Positions 7,676 to 15,992 of a DNA stretch of 39,975 nucleotides are shown in pieces. A program made the translations under genes and the position numbers. Source of the DNA: Sedimentisphaerales bacterium (GTDB lineage Bacteria; Planctomycetota; Phycisphaerae; Sedimentisphaerales; SG8-4); NCBI GenBank assembly GCA_016928975.1, contig JAFGJR010000221.1:1-39975 (forward strand), given 5' to 3'. The notes under the pieces are model-generated. The model searched no databases. It had not been told where the DNA came from and worked only from the letters and a program-made list of their open reading frames with translations. Position 1 is the first letter of the stretch. Each line of letters opens with the position of its first letter.

Positions 7676-9652
7676 TCAGCGTCTGTGACTCGGGCGGCTG
7701 ACGCGGTAGGCCCAAAGGGCGATCAGCAGCAGGAGGACCAGCCCGAACCACGCGCCGCCGGCCTCGATCCACGAGCGCAGCGACGGGAGGAAGCTCGCCG
7801 CTTTCTGCTGCCAGAGACTCGTCAGCGGCAGCTCCAGCCCCCAACTCTTGAAGAGCACGACCGGGATGGCCACGAGGATGCCCATGAGCGCCTCGCCGGT
7901 GATCAGGCCGGAGGCGAACAGCACGCTCCTTTGCTCGGAGTCCTCCTGTGCCTCCTTGCTCGCCCGCAGCCGGACGAGGGCCCGCTTGACCACGGTCGCG
8001 ATGACACCGCCGATGAAGATCGCCACCGACTGGGAGAACGGCAGGTAAAAGCCGATAGCCACCGCGAGGACCGGCGTGCGGAAGGAACTTCGGCTGCGTT
8101 CGAGAATCCCATTCAGGACGATCAGGCCGACCGCGACCGCCATGCCGATGAAGATGAACGTCCAGGGCAGTCCGCCTTGAAAGACGCCCTTGGCAACGGC
8201 GGCCATCACGTTGGCTTGCGGCGCCGGCAGGGGTCTGGTGGCCGGCGCAGCCTGGCCGGCAAAGCCGTACGCGTGCTGAAGGAGCGTGAGCACCGGGGCG
8301 ATCACCGCGGCGCCGGAAAGCGTCCCGACAGCGAGCATGACCTGCTGCTTCCAGGGCGTGGCCCCGACGATGTAGCCGGTCTTGAGGTCCTGGAGGTTGT
8401 CGCCGGCAATGGAGGCGGCACAGCAGACGACCGCACCGATGATGATGGCGGCGGCCGGGCCGATGGGAGCGCCTTTGCCGATCAGGAGCATCAGGAAGAA
8501 GGCGGAGAATACAATCGTCGTGATCGTCACGCCGGAGATCGGGTTGTTGCTCGACCCGACCAGGCCCGCCATGTAGCCGGCGACCGCCGAGAAGGCGAAC
8601 CCCGCGATGAGCATGAGCACCGCCATCGTGATCGAGACGGGCAGCTTCTGAACGAAGGCATGATATACGAAGAACAACGGGATCACCGACAGGACCATCA
8701 GGACGAGGATCCACTTCATGGGCAGGTCGCGCTCCGTGCGCGGGACTTCAGCGGCCTTCTGGCCGGCGCCATCGACCGAGCGATAGGCTTGCAGGCCGCT
8801 GGTGACGCCCTTGAGCAAGGTCTTTCGCATCTTGAAGACGGTCCACAGACCGCCCACGAGCATGGCGCCCACGCCGATGAATCGTGTCTGGTCTTGCCAG
8901 ATTTGATCTGCCCAGGCGGCTACGGAGAGGTCCTCGGGCTTGGGGTGAAAGTGCGAATAGATGGGGATGGCGACCAGCCAGTTGCCGGCGCCGCCGGCGA
9001 ACATCAGGATGCCGATGTTGAGCCCCACGATCAGACCGACCGCCAGGAGCGCCGGACTGAGCGTGACGCCGACGGCGGTGACACTGGAGCCGATGGCCCG
9101 GCTGATCTGGAGCCGCTCGGGCCACAGCCCGACGAGGTCGCCGGTCACCTTGAAGAACCCGCCGGCCAGAGCGGTGCGGATGATCTGGCGGAGGCCCTCC
9201 GGACCCATCTGCCCGCTCTCGAGGACCTTGGCGGTGGCGATGCCCTCGGGGAATTGCAGCTTGCTGTCCACGATGAAGCTTCGCCGCAGCGGGATCGTGA
9301 AGAGCACGCCGAGCACGCCGCCGAAACCGGCGATGATCGTGACCCATTTGTAGTCGAACGTCTGCCATGTCCCCAGCAGGATCAGCGCCGGCAACGTGAA
9401 GATGCAGCCGGCGGCGATCGCCTCGCCCGCACTGGCGCAGGTCTGCACGATGTTGTTCTCGAGGATGTTGTTGCGTTTGAAGAATCGCAGGACGCCCATG
9501 GAAATGACCGCGGCGGGGATCGTGGCCGACACTGTCATGCCCGCGAACAGCCCCAGGTAGGCATTGGCGGCGGCCAGAATCACCGCCAGCAGAATGCCCA
9601 GGATGAAGCCTTTGATCGTGATTTCCGGCAGCGACTGGTTCCTTAGATCCAT
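7676..9652 (-). CDS. OPT-family oligopeptide transporter
   Basis: A 658-residue integral membrane protein with about 14-16 hydrophobic segments along its length. The first half contains the family blocks LPEITIKGFILGILLAVILA, ANAYLGLFAGMTVSATIPAAVISMGVLRFF and the SAGEAIAAGCIFTLPAL segment. A central region has the repeated GLVGSSNNPISGVTI block characteristic of the bacterial OPT group. The family moves oligopeptides or metal-chelate complexes with protons. ATG at 9652 is preceded by GGAGATCG. The gene sits between an exported peptidase (upstream, same strand) and a dipeptidase, which supports peptide import. A long open frame on the opposite strand is a GC-rich shadow. Confidence 0.93.
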   Translation of the reverse strand: MDLRNQSLPEITIKGFILGILLAVILAAANAYLGLFAGMTVSATIPAAVISMGVLRFFKRNNILENNIVQTCASAGEAIAAGCIFTLPALILLGTWQTFDYKWVTIIAGFGGVLGVLFTIPLRRSFIVDSKLQFPEGIATAKVLESGQMGPEGLRQIIRTALAGGFFKVTGDLVGLWPERLQISRAIGSSVTAVGVTLSPALLAVGLIVGLNIGILMFAGGAGNWLVAIPIYSHFHPKPEDLSVAAWADQIWQDQTRFIGVGAMLVGGLWTVFKMRKTLLKGVTSGLQAYRSVDGAGQKAAEVPRTERDLPMKWILVLMVLSVIPLFFVYHAFVQKLPVSITMAVLMLIAGFAFSAVAGYMAGLVGSSNNPISGVTITTIVFSAFFLMLLIGKGAPIGPAAAIIIGAVVCCAASIAGDNLQDLKTGYIVGATPWKQQVMLAVGTLSGAAVIAPVLTLLQHAYGFAGQAAPATRPLPAPQANVMAAVAKGVFQGGLPWTFIFIGMAVAVGLIVLNGILERSRSSFRTPVLAVAIGFYLPFSQSVAIFIGGVIATVVKRALVRLRASKEAQEDSEQRSVLFASGLITGEALMGILVAIPVVLFKSWGLELPLTSLWQQKAASFLPSLRSWIEAGGAWFGLVLLLLIALWAYRVSRPSHRR

Positions 9653-9708
9653 CCTATTTCGATCTCCTTATCATCTACTTGGGCCCATCCAATTGGCGCG
9701 CCTTGTGG

Positions 9709-11388
9709 TTACTTCACGAACTGCTGGACGAAGTACTTGGCGGTCAGGGGCTCGCCGGTGGAGCGTCGGATCATCTCGTTCCACGGGTACAAAGCGCCGG
9801 CGTGGAAGACGTTGTCCAAGAAGAACTGGCCGGCGGCTTTGCGGCCGATGTAGCTGACACCCTTGTCGGATTTGAGAGCGAGCACCTTGTTCACGAGAGT
9901 GTGGTGCCACTGCGAGGCCAGCATCTCGCCGAGCATGTAGTTGTGATAGTAGCAGGGCGCTATGGCGAAGTGGATCTTGGCCGCCCAGTCCGGATTGACT
10001 CGATTGGGGGGCCGGCGGACCATCTGATACTTCTCGACCAGGTCCCACCAGAGTCTGGTCAGGTCCTGGTCGGGATTGGCGTAGAGCTGCTTTTCGAAGT
10101 GGTACATGACCATATCCCATCGAGCGAAGATGAGCTGCTTGAGCTGGGCGTACTTGTCGCTGACCTTCTCGATTTCGGTTCGCTGCGCATCGGACAGGCC
10201 GAGCGTGTGCTGCATCCAGGCGGGGTTGCGGCTGAGCCGGCCGAAGAACATGGCCACGGCCTCGGTGGTGAAGGCATGGGCCGGCGAGCGGAGCAAGTAC
10301 GGCGTGTTGAAGTCGAGGTACTTATCGTACACGCCATGACCCAACTCGTGCAGGATCGTATCCATCCAGTATTCGTCGTTCTTGAGGTTGCACAGGACTC
10401 GCACGTCGCCCTCACGGTCGATATGGGTGCAGAACGCGTGTGGGTTCTTGCCTTCCTTCTCGTACAGGTCGCTCTTGGCCAGGATCGCCTCGACCGGCAG
10501 GCCAATGCCCGCGTAGAACTCCTCGGCCAGCTTCTTGACGTCCTTGCCTTTGTAATAGGCGTCGAGATCGAGATCATAGACCATCGGCGCTTCCTGGAAG
10601 AACCGGTCATGGTAGTGCCAGGGCATCAGCTCCTTGGGCGTGATGCCATACTTGCGAGCGAGGATGCCGTCCAGCTCCGCCTTCAGCCTGGCGAAGGGCT
10701 CGTTCGTCAGCTCGTACAGCTCGTTGAAGATCGTGTCCAGCTCCTTGACATCCTGCTCGCCGGTGGCCAGGCTCATCGTGTGGTAGTTGTCGAATCCGAG
10801 CTTGCGGGCGGCCTGGTTGCGAAGCGTGACCAGCCGGACAAGGTCTGCCGCGACCGCCGCGCCGACCTGTTTGCTCGCCTGCCACGCCTGCTCGCGCTTG
10901 GCCGAGTCCGTCTCGCTCTTGAGAATGTCCACGATCTGGTTGTCGGTGACATTCTTGCCGTCGATGGCGCCTCGGAATGTGCTGAAGTTCTTCTCGATCT
11001 GCGTACCCAGCTCGACGATCTGCTTGAGCAGGTCCGGCTCGATCTGGTTGGACAGGTAGCTGTTGTAGAGCACCGTCAACTGCCGGGCCAGCAGCGGATC
11101 GGAGATCCGGCCCGATTCCTTGAGGTCCTTGAGCAAAGCGAACTCGCTCGAATTGCTGTACACCTGGCGCAGTTGCAGCGTCAGCTCGCTGTTGCGGTCG
11201 TAGGCCTTCGGGTCGCCGGTGACCGCCGCCTCCCACCAGGCCAGGTTCGCCTGCTTCTCCAACGGCTTGATCTTCTCGATGTGTGCGGCAATGAAGTCCT
11301 TCAACTGAGTCTCCTTGGCATTGAGCGCGTATCCCTGGGTGGTCAGTCCCATCACCAGCAACCCGATCATCCCGTACGAACTTCGCAT
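9709..11388 (-). CDS. Exported zinc metallopeptidase with HELGH motif (M2/M3-like)
   Basis: The ATG at 11388 is chosen since AAGGAG lies 9 nt upstream and the next residues form a signal peptide ([21 protein letters not shown]), so the enzyme is periplasmic. Length 559 residues. The zinc motif HELGH starts at His347, with a downstream glutamate at 376 (TTEAVAM) that fits the gluzincin third ligand. The largely helical N-terminal half with [14 protein letters not shown] and [12 protein letters not shown] resembles the peptidase M2 (ACE-like) group. Likely role: degrading peptides before uptake by the OPT transporter directly downstream (gap 56 bp). M2 versus M3 placement is not settled by motif alone. 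Confidence 0.88.
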   Translation of the reverse strand: MRSSYGMIGLLVMGLTTQGYALNAKETQLKDFIAAHIEKIKPLEKQANLAWWEAAVTGDPKAYDRNSELTLQLRQVYSNSSEFALLKDLKESGRISDPLLARQLTVLYNSYLSNQIEPDLLKQIVELGTQIEKNFSTFRGAIDGKNVTDNQIVDILKSETDSAKREQAWQASKQVGAAVAADLVRLVTLRNQAARKLGFDNYHTMSLATGEQDVKELDTIFNELYELTNEPFARLKAELDGILARKYGITPKELMPWHYHDRFFQEAPMVYDLDLDAYYKGKDVKKLAEEFYAGIGLPVEAILAKSDLYEKEGKNPHAFCTHIDREGDVRVLCNLKNDEYWMDTILHELGHGVYDKYLDFNTPYLLRSPAHAFTTEAVAMFFGRLSRNPAWMQHTLGLSDAQRTEIEKVSDKYAQLKQLIFARWDMVMYHFEKQLYANPDQDLTRLWWDLVEKYQMVRRPPNRVNPDWAAKIHFAIAPCYYHNYMLGEMLASQWHHTLVNKVLALKSDKGVSYIGRKAAGQFFLDNVFHAGALYPWNEMIRRSTGEPLTAKYFVQQFVK

Positions 11389-11458
11389 TCTGGCGCACTC
11401 CTTCATCGTGTCTGTTTGCCCCTCATGGCGTATGCCTGCATTCCAGTACGTCCGTCCG

Positions 11459-11487
11459 ATCCTATCACCCACCCATCGCCAAAGCAA
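11459..11487 (-). promoter_or_regulatory. Sigma-70-type promoter for the HELGH metallopeptidase
   Basis: On the minus strand TTGCTT (11482-11487) is followed after 17 bp by TAGGAT (11459-11464), about 70 bp before the start codon at 11388. The match to consensus is moderate. Confidence 0.4.
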
Positions 11488-11541
11488 GGTCACTGTATCG
11501 TTGCTTCCGCCGCCTGCGCCGCACTGCCCCGACAGATACTC

Positions 11542-11571
11542 TTGAGTCGCCCCTCCCGCCAATGATAGAAT
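11542..11571 (+). promoter_or_regulatory. Sigma-70-type promoter for the prepilin-like pair
   Basis: TTGAGT (11542-11547) and TAGAAT (11566-11571) with an 18-bp spacer, giving a leader of about 150 nt before the ATG at 11730. Confidence 0.45.
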
Positions 11572-11729
11572 GGTCTCTATTGAGTCCTGCCGCTGACGTG
11601 GATCGCGGCCATGGAACCGTCAGCCCAGAGGCGAAGTCTCGCCTCGCAGAGGATTCTCTGGTGGTCGGAATGCGGCCTCGGCGAGGAGCGTCGTCCTGGC
11701 CGCCGTTCCGGTCTTGGGAAGGGTACGCC

Positions 11730-12485
11730 ATGCGTAAGACGAACGCTTTCACGCTCATCGAGTTGCTCGTCGTCATCGCGATCATCGCCGTACTGATGGC
11801 GATCCTCCTGCCGTCCCTGCACCGGGCCAAGGAACAAGGTCAGAGAGCGACGTGTCTGAGCAACGTCAAGCAGTTGACGCTCGCCTGGATTCTCTACGCC
11901 CAGGAGAACGAGGACCGAATTGTCAACGCAAGCACCTACTATTCGCGGCCGGGCGAGCCGGCCTGGATCGGCGCGCGCTCGCAGGACACGGACCCCATCG
12001 AAGTGCGGCGCCAACGCCTGATGGAAGGGGTGCTCTACAAGTACTGCGACAACGTGAATATCTATCGGTGCCCCACGGGAATCCGCGGCGAGGTGCTCAC
12101 CTACGCGATCGTCGATGCATTGAACGGTGCCACAAGCATACCTGGCACGAAGGACCTGATGATCAAGCGGCTCAATCAAGTCCGCCGACAGAGCGAGCGG
12201 TTCGTATTCATCGACGAGGGCAAGATCTCCCCGGACAGTTGGACGGTGTACTATGACCGCGAGAGCTGGTGGGATGCACCGACGGTTCGCCACGGCGACG
12301 GAACGAATTTTTCGTTCGCCGACGGTCACAGCGACTACTGGAAGTGGAAGGACGCGCGTACCGTAGAGCTGGCCAAGGCGGCGGCGAACGGCCAGAACGC
12401 CGATCCCGCCCAGCCAGGCAATCGCGACCTGCACGCCGTCCAGAGGGCCGCCTGGGGCAAGCTTGGGTATACTCCCAGCAATTGA
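11730..12485 (+). CDS. Prepilin-type protein with H-X9-DG C-terminal motif (1)
   Basis: The ATG at 11730 follows GGGAAGGG and opens directly onto a type IV prepilin-like signal: [20 protein letters not shown], where processing is expected before the Phe of FTLIE, followed by a hydrophobic helix. A longer upstream frame exists but has no family features. The globular part (about 40-251) ends with [20 protein letters not shown], the H-X9-DG-type signature common in the greatly expanded pseudopilin-like families of Planctomycetota. Probably a type II secretion/type IV pilus-like surface or periplasmic protein; the substrate or assembly is unknown. A related gene follows after 52 bp, probably co-transcribed. 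Confidence 0.9.
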   Translation: MRKTNAFTLIELLVVIAIIAVLMAILLPSLHRAKEQGQRATCLSNVKQLTLAWILYAQENEDRIVNASTYYSRPGEPAWIGARSQDTDPIEVRRQRLMEGVLYKYCDNVNIYRCPTGIRGEVLTYAIVDALNGATSIPGTKDLMIKRLNQVRRQSERFVFIDEGKISPDSWTVYYDRESWWDAPTVRHGDGTNFSFADGHSDYWKWKDARTVELAKAAANGQNADPAQPGNRDLHAVQRAAWGKLGYTPSN

Positions 12486-12537
12486 CTGCTACTCGAGGAT
12501 TGTCCGTGTGTTGCCAGCCGCGTGAGAAGGGAACGTC

Positions 12538-13326
12538 ATGCGTAAGATGAACGCTTTTACGCTCATCGAGCTGCTCGTCGTCATTGCGATCATCGCTCTG
12601 CTGATGGCGATTCTGCTTCCGGCGCTGCAGCGCGTTCGCAAGCAGGCGAAGGCGGTCATGTGCCAGTCGAGCCTCAAGCAGATGGGTCTGACGTTCAACA
12701 TGTACACGGAGGACAACAACGGCTACTTCCACGAGGAAGCAGGCAGCGAGTCGACCCATAGCTGGGTCCACGCGATGCGTCCCTATTACAGCCGTGAGCC
12801 CAAGATGCGCGTCTGCCCGATGACGACGAGGTTCTACAGCGAGGGTGTCACGGGGCCTTTCGTCGGCTGGGGCGTGTACGGCGAGGGCACGCTGCCAGGC
12901 GTCCCGGACTATGCGGTCAAAGGCGACTACGGGAGCTTCGGACTCAACGCCTGGGTGGCCAACGACACCAGCGACATTCACGCGAGCCGGAACTGGCGGA
13001 CGATCCGCATCAAGAGCGGCTACCAGGTGCCCGTATTCGTCGATTGCCAGTGGGTGGACGGCCTGCCCCTGCCGACGAACGCCCCACCGACATTCGACGG
13101 CGAGTGCTACTGGGACTGGTACACCAACGCCATGTGCAGCTTTTGTATCAACCGGCACAATGGCTCTGTCAATGCAGTGTTTATGGATGCGTCGATCCGG
13201 CCGGTCGGCTTGAAGGAACTGTGGACATTGCACTGGCATCGGCAATGGGTTCAGGAGAGAGCGACGAGCGCCCGGCCGGTCTGGCCCGACTGGATGAGAC
13301 ACTTCAGAGACTATGAGTCTCCATAG
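12538..13326 (+). CDS. Prepilin-type protein with H-X9-DG-like C-terminus (2)
   Basis: A 262-residue paralogue of the gene just upstream. The start ATG at 12538 follows AGAAGGGAACGTC. The signal ([20 protein letters not shown], then [19 protein letters not shown]) is nearly identical to the upstream copy also at DNA level, while the rest of the protein diverges. The C-terminal block is degenerate ([24 protein letters not shown]): the DG of the usual motif is DA. Contains several Cys (MCQSSLK, RVCPMT, MCSFC). Likely an envelope-associated pseudopilin-like protein; function unknown. Confidence 0.88.
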   Translation: MRKMNAFTLIELLVVIAIIALLMAILLPALQRVRKQAKAVMCQSSLKQMGLTFNMYTEDNNGYFHEEAGSESTHSWVHAMRPYYSREPKMRVCPMTTRFYSEGVTGPFVGWGVYGEGTLPGVPDYAVKGDYGSFGLNAWVANDTSDIHASRNWRTIRIKSGYQVPVFVDCQWVDGLPLPTNAPPTFDGECYWDWYTNAMCSFCINRHNGSVNAVFMDASIRPVGLKELWTLHWHRQWVQERATSARPVWPDWMRHFRDYESP

Positions 13327-13359
13327 ACAGCCGCGTTGAGCGACGAGGGGCGCGACGAC

Positions 13360-13433
13360 TGGGCGATACAGGATTCGGACCTGTGACCTCACGGGTGTGA
13401 TCCGTGCGCTCTAGCCAACTGAGCTAATCGCCC
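13360..13433 (-). tRNA. tRNA-Val(CAC)
   Basis: Minus strand folds into a complete 74-nt cloverleaf: acceptor GGGCGAT/ATCGCCC (7 perfect pairs), D-arm GCTC/GAGC with GG in the loop, anticodon stem CACGG/CCGTG with loop ATCACAC (anticodon CAC), T-stem ACAGG/CCTGT, discriminator A, no encoded CCA. The T-loop reads TCCGAAT, so position 55 is C instead of the nearly universal T (pseudouridine-55). Confidence 0.93.
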
Positions 13434-13544
13434 AAGGTTTCGCTATTAGAACCGATCGCCCCACCCCCTGTCAAGCGCCAATCCCGTGCGAAAAACAGCC
13501 GCCGGCCCGATGTCAGCCCCGACTGTGTGGAAAATGCGAATTTC

Positions 13545-13573
13545 TTGACGGCGCGGCCTTGCGTTGCCACAAT
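13545..13573 (+). promoter_or_regulatory. Promoter of the parvulin-type isomerase gene
   Basis: TTGACG (13545-13550) and CACAAT (13568-13573) with a 17-bp spacer, about 80 bp before the start at 13655. Confidence 0.5.
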
Positions 13574-13654
13574 GGATTCGTTGTGCCCGCGCAAGGTAGC
13601 TGTTTACCCTGGTGAGCCAAAGACAGTGAAGTCATTAGTCATAGGGAGCACTTC

Positions 13655-14998
13655 ATGATGAGAATTGCCAGCGGACCAGGCCGCCTGATGTCGTTCCTGG
13701 GATTGTGCCTGTCGGTCCTCGTGGTTGTCAGTGGTTTGGCCTGCCAGAAGAAGGCGCCCCCGACGGGCGAGACGAGCACGACCACGCCGGAAACACCCGC
13801 CCAGGCGCCTGCACCCGCGCCGGAGCCTGCGCCCGCGGCCAGCGAGCCGAACGCGCCCAAGCCGATCACGATCGAGCCGCAGATCGACAACACCATCGTC
13901 ACTGTGGATGGCAAGACCATTGGCGAGCAGGAATTGAGCAAGCGGATGGCGGCGGCCATGAGGCAGTTCGGCGGCAAGCTGGGGAGCCTGCCGCCCCAGT
14001 ACGCGGCTCAAGTGCAGAAGCAGGTCCGCCAGCAGGTCGTCGAGAACCTGATCGCCGAGCGATTACTCGACGAGCAGGTCGTCGCCGCCGACATCCAGAT
14101 CACCGATGCCGACGTGGAGGCCGAGATCGCCAAGAGCGGGGCCCAGCAGAAGCCGCCGATCACCGTAGCGGACTTCAAGGCCCGCGTCGAGGCCCAGGGC
14201 GGCAACTTCGACGAGGTCAAGAACGAGTTCCGCAGGGGAATGGGCTATCGCAAGCTCCTGGAGAGCCAGTGGGCCGAGAAGACCAAGGTCGGTGACGAGG
14301 AAGCCAGGCAGTACTACGATTCGCATTCCCAGGAGTTTGAGGTGCCGGAACAGGTCCGGGCCAGCCACATCCTCGTGTCAACGCAGCCCAAGGACCCCAA
14401 CGCCGACCCCAACCAGTTGAAGGTGACGGCCAAGGCCAAGGCCGAGAACCTGCTCAAACAGGTCAAGGACGGCGGCGACTTCGCGGCGATTGCCAAGGAG
14501 AGCTCGGATTGTCCCTCCTCGGCCCAGGGCGGCGACCTCGGTCTGTTCTCCCGGGGCAAGATGGTTCCGGCGTTTGAAAATGCGGCGTTTGTCATGAAAG
14601 TCGGCGACGTCAGCGACATCGTCGAGACCCAGTTCGGCTACCACATCATCAAGGTCACCGAGCACAAGGACGCCAGCGTGACCTCATTCGAGGACGCCAA
14701 AACCGACATCGTCGAGCGGCTCTCGACGGAGAGGCGAAACGCCGCCACGAAGCAGTACATTCAGTCGCTCAAGGAGAAGGCGAAAATCGTCTACGCCCCC
14801 GGTGAGGGTCCTGCCGCGGCGACACCGCCTGCCGCACCGCCCAGGCCGCCGCAGCCGACGGCAAGCCGGCCAGCGCCGAGCACGCCGGCCGCAAGTCAGC
14901 CCGTCGCCGAGCCGACAGCGACTCCGCCGGCAGAGCAGCCCGCGGCCAGTCCCGCAACGCCTGCTCCCGCACCGGAGCCGAATACGGCCAAGCCGTAG
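13655..14998 (+). CDS. Exported parvulin-type peptidyl-prolyl isomerase (SurA/PrsA-like)
   Basis: Helps fold exported proteins outside the cytoplasm. AGGGAG lies 6 nt before the ATG. Residues 1-29 are a signal peptide ending at SGLAC (Cys30), possibly a lipoprotein, although Gly at -3 departs from the lipobox consensus. A Pro/Ala/Glu-rich spacer (about 35-70) leads to a SurA-N-like helical domain (about 75-220: TVDGKTIGEQELSKRM; QQVVENLIAERLLDEQVV), then a single rotamase domain at about 229-335 with RASHILVSTQ, GGDFAAIAKESSDCPSSAQGGDLG, PAFENAAF and TQFGYHIIKV. The tail of about 65 residues is again Pro/Ala-rich, perhaps for spanning the cell wall. Monocistronic, with its own promoter and a strong hairpin after it. 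Confidence 0.92.
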   Translation: MMRIASGPGRLMSFLGLCLSVLVVVSGLACQKKAPPTGETSTTTPETPAQAPAPAPEPAPAASEPNAPKPITIEPQIDNTIVTVDGKTIGEQELSKRMAAAMRQFGGKLGSLPPQYAAQVQKQVRQQVVENLIAERLLDEQVVAADIQITDADVEAEIAKSGAQQKPPITVADFKARVEAQGGNFDEVKNEFRRGMGYRKLLESQWAEKTKVGDEEARQYYDSHSQEFEVPEQVRASHILVSTQPKDPNADPNQLKVTAKAKAENLLKQVKDGGDFAAIAKESSDCPSSAQGGDLGLFSRGKMVPAFENAAFVMKVGDVSDIVETQFGYHIIKVTEHKDASVTSFEDAKTDIVERLSTERRNAATKQYIQSLKEKAKIVYAPGEGPAAATPPAAPPRPPQPTASRPAPSTPAASQPVAEPTATPPAEQPAASPATPAPAPEPNTAKP

Positions 14999-15037
14999 AC
15001 GCTCCACGTAAACACTTACCGGCTCGATATTTACGAT

Positions 15038-15065
15038 CAGGGGATCGCGAAGTCGCGATCCCCTG
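15038..15065. terminator. Bidirectional terminator hairpin
   Basis: Perfect 12-bp stem CAGGGGATCGCG / CGCGATCCCCTG with an AAGT loop, placed between the convergent ends of the isomerase gene (14998) and nagB (15093). There is no strong T run on either side, so efficiency is uncertain. Confidence 0.7.
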
Positions 15066-15092
15066 CCTGGTTTCTGCCGCTTGTGACGGGCG

Positions 15093-15905
15093 CTACTTCA
15101 ACAACGTAGCGGGGTTGACGTTGGCGGCCTCCACGTCCTTGAAGTACTTCACGGTGCCCACTTTCAGCTCCAGTGTCGCGGCGTCATCGCAGACGATGAT
15201 CCCGTTCGGGTGCAACTGAAGGGCACTGCCCGTCCACATGTGGTTGACGCCTTCCTCGACGAGCTGTCGCAAGGCACGGGCCTTGTTGTGGCCGTTGACG
15301 ATGATGAGCACTTCCTGAGCGTCCATGACGGTCCCGACGCCGACGCTCAGGGCGGTGGCGGGGACCTTGCTGGGATCGTTGCCGAAGAAGCGGGAGTTGA
15401 CGATGCGCGTGTCGGTGGTCAGGGTGACCTCGCGCGTGCGGGAGGTCAGCGAGGAGCCGGGCTCGTTGAAGGCCAAGTGGCCATCGACGCCGACGCCGCC
15501 GAGGAACAGGCGGATGCCGCCGGCCTTCTCGATCCGGTCTTCGTAGGAGGCGCACTCAGCGGCCAGGTCGCGCGCGTTGCCGTTGAGGATGTTCACGTTC
15601 GCCTTGTCGATATCGATCCGGCTGAAGAGATTACGCCACATGAACGAGTGGTAGCTCTCGGGATGGTCTTCGGGCAGGCCGACGTACTCGTCCATATTGA
15701 ACGTCACGACGTTCTTGAACGACAGCTTGCCTTGCTCGCGGAGCTTGGCCAGCTCGTTGTACGCGCCAAGAGGCGACGAGCCGGTGGGCAGGCCGAGGAC
15801 GAACGGCTTCTTTGCGGTCGGGTGAAACGCGAGGATCTTCGCGGCCATGTAGTTGGCAACCCACCTGGAGACCCGCTCATAATCCGGCTGAATGATCACT
15901 CTCAT
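15093..15905 (-). CDS. nagB: Glucosamine-6-phosphate deaminase
   Basis: Converts glucosamine-6-phosphate to fructose-6-phosphate and ammonia, linking amino-sugar breakdown to glycolysis; cytoplasmic. The start at 15905 (MRVIIQPDYERVSRWVA) has AAAGGAGG upstream; 270 residues, the usual family length. Phosphate-binding loop GLPTGSSPLGAY at 38-49, and the catalytic set Asp72 (FNMDEY), Asp141, His143 and Glu148 (GVGVDGHLAFNEPG) falls at the same numbers as in the E. coli enzyme. The Thr/Arg block SLTSRTREVTL is also present. It follows the DUF4954 gene on the same strand with an 87-bp gap, so co-transcription or functional linkage to amino-sugar metabolism is plausible. No nagA is in the window. 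Confidence 0.96.
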   Translation of the reverse strand: MRVIIQPDYERVSRWVANYMAAKILAFHPTAKKPFVLGLPTGSSPLGAYNELAKLREQGKLSFKNVVTFNMDEYVGLPEDHPESYHSFMWRNLFSRIDIDKANVNILNGNARDLAAECASYEDRIEKAGGIRLFLGGVGVDGHLAFNEPGSSLTSRTREVTLTTDTRIVNSRFFGNDPSKVPATALSVGVGTVMDAQEVLIIVNGHNKARALRQLVEEGVNHMWTGSALQLHPNGIIVCDDAATLELKVGTVKYFKDVEAANVNPATLLK

Positions 15906-15961
15906 TCGTATCCCTCCTTTCACAGGGAACAGGTATGGACAACGACCTTCAGTAACATGGA

Positions 15962-15982
15962 GACTCAGACTTACTCTGAGTC
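15962..15982. terminator. Small hairpin between the DUF4954 gene and nagB
   Basis: GACTCAG (15962-15968) pairs with CTGAGTC (15976-15982) across a 7-nt loop. It could attenuate transcription between the two genes; there is no T run. Confidence 0.3.
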
Positions 15983-15992
15983 CGGAGAAGTC

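Larger units (their letters stand above)
11389..11729. other. Divergent intergenic region with promoters for both sides
   Basis: No gene is supported here. It holds a minus-strand promoter candidate for the metallopeptidase (11459-11487), a plus-strand promoter candidate for the prepilin-like gene (11542-11571), and a small hairpin in the prepilin leader (GAGGCGA at 11628-11634 with TCGCCTC at 11639-11645). Confidence 0.6.

Noticed and set aside
7685..9646. Open frame of 653 codons on the plus strand opposite the OPT transporter
   Set aside because: Composition is dominated by Arg, Asp, Gly, His and Glu with no recognisable motif; it is the usual antisense shadow of a GC-rich membrane-protein gene.
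9679..11565. Open frame of 628 codons on the plus strand opposite the HELGH metallopeptidase
   Set aside because: Antisense shadow; the minus strand has a signal peptide, a ribosome binding site and a complete zinc motif.
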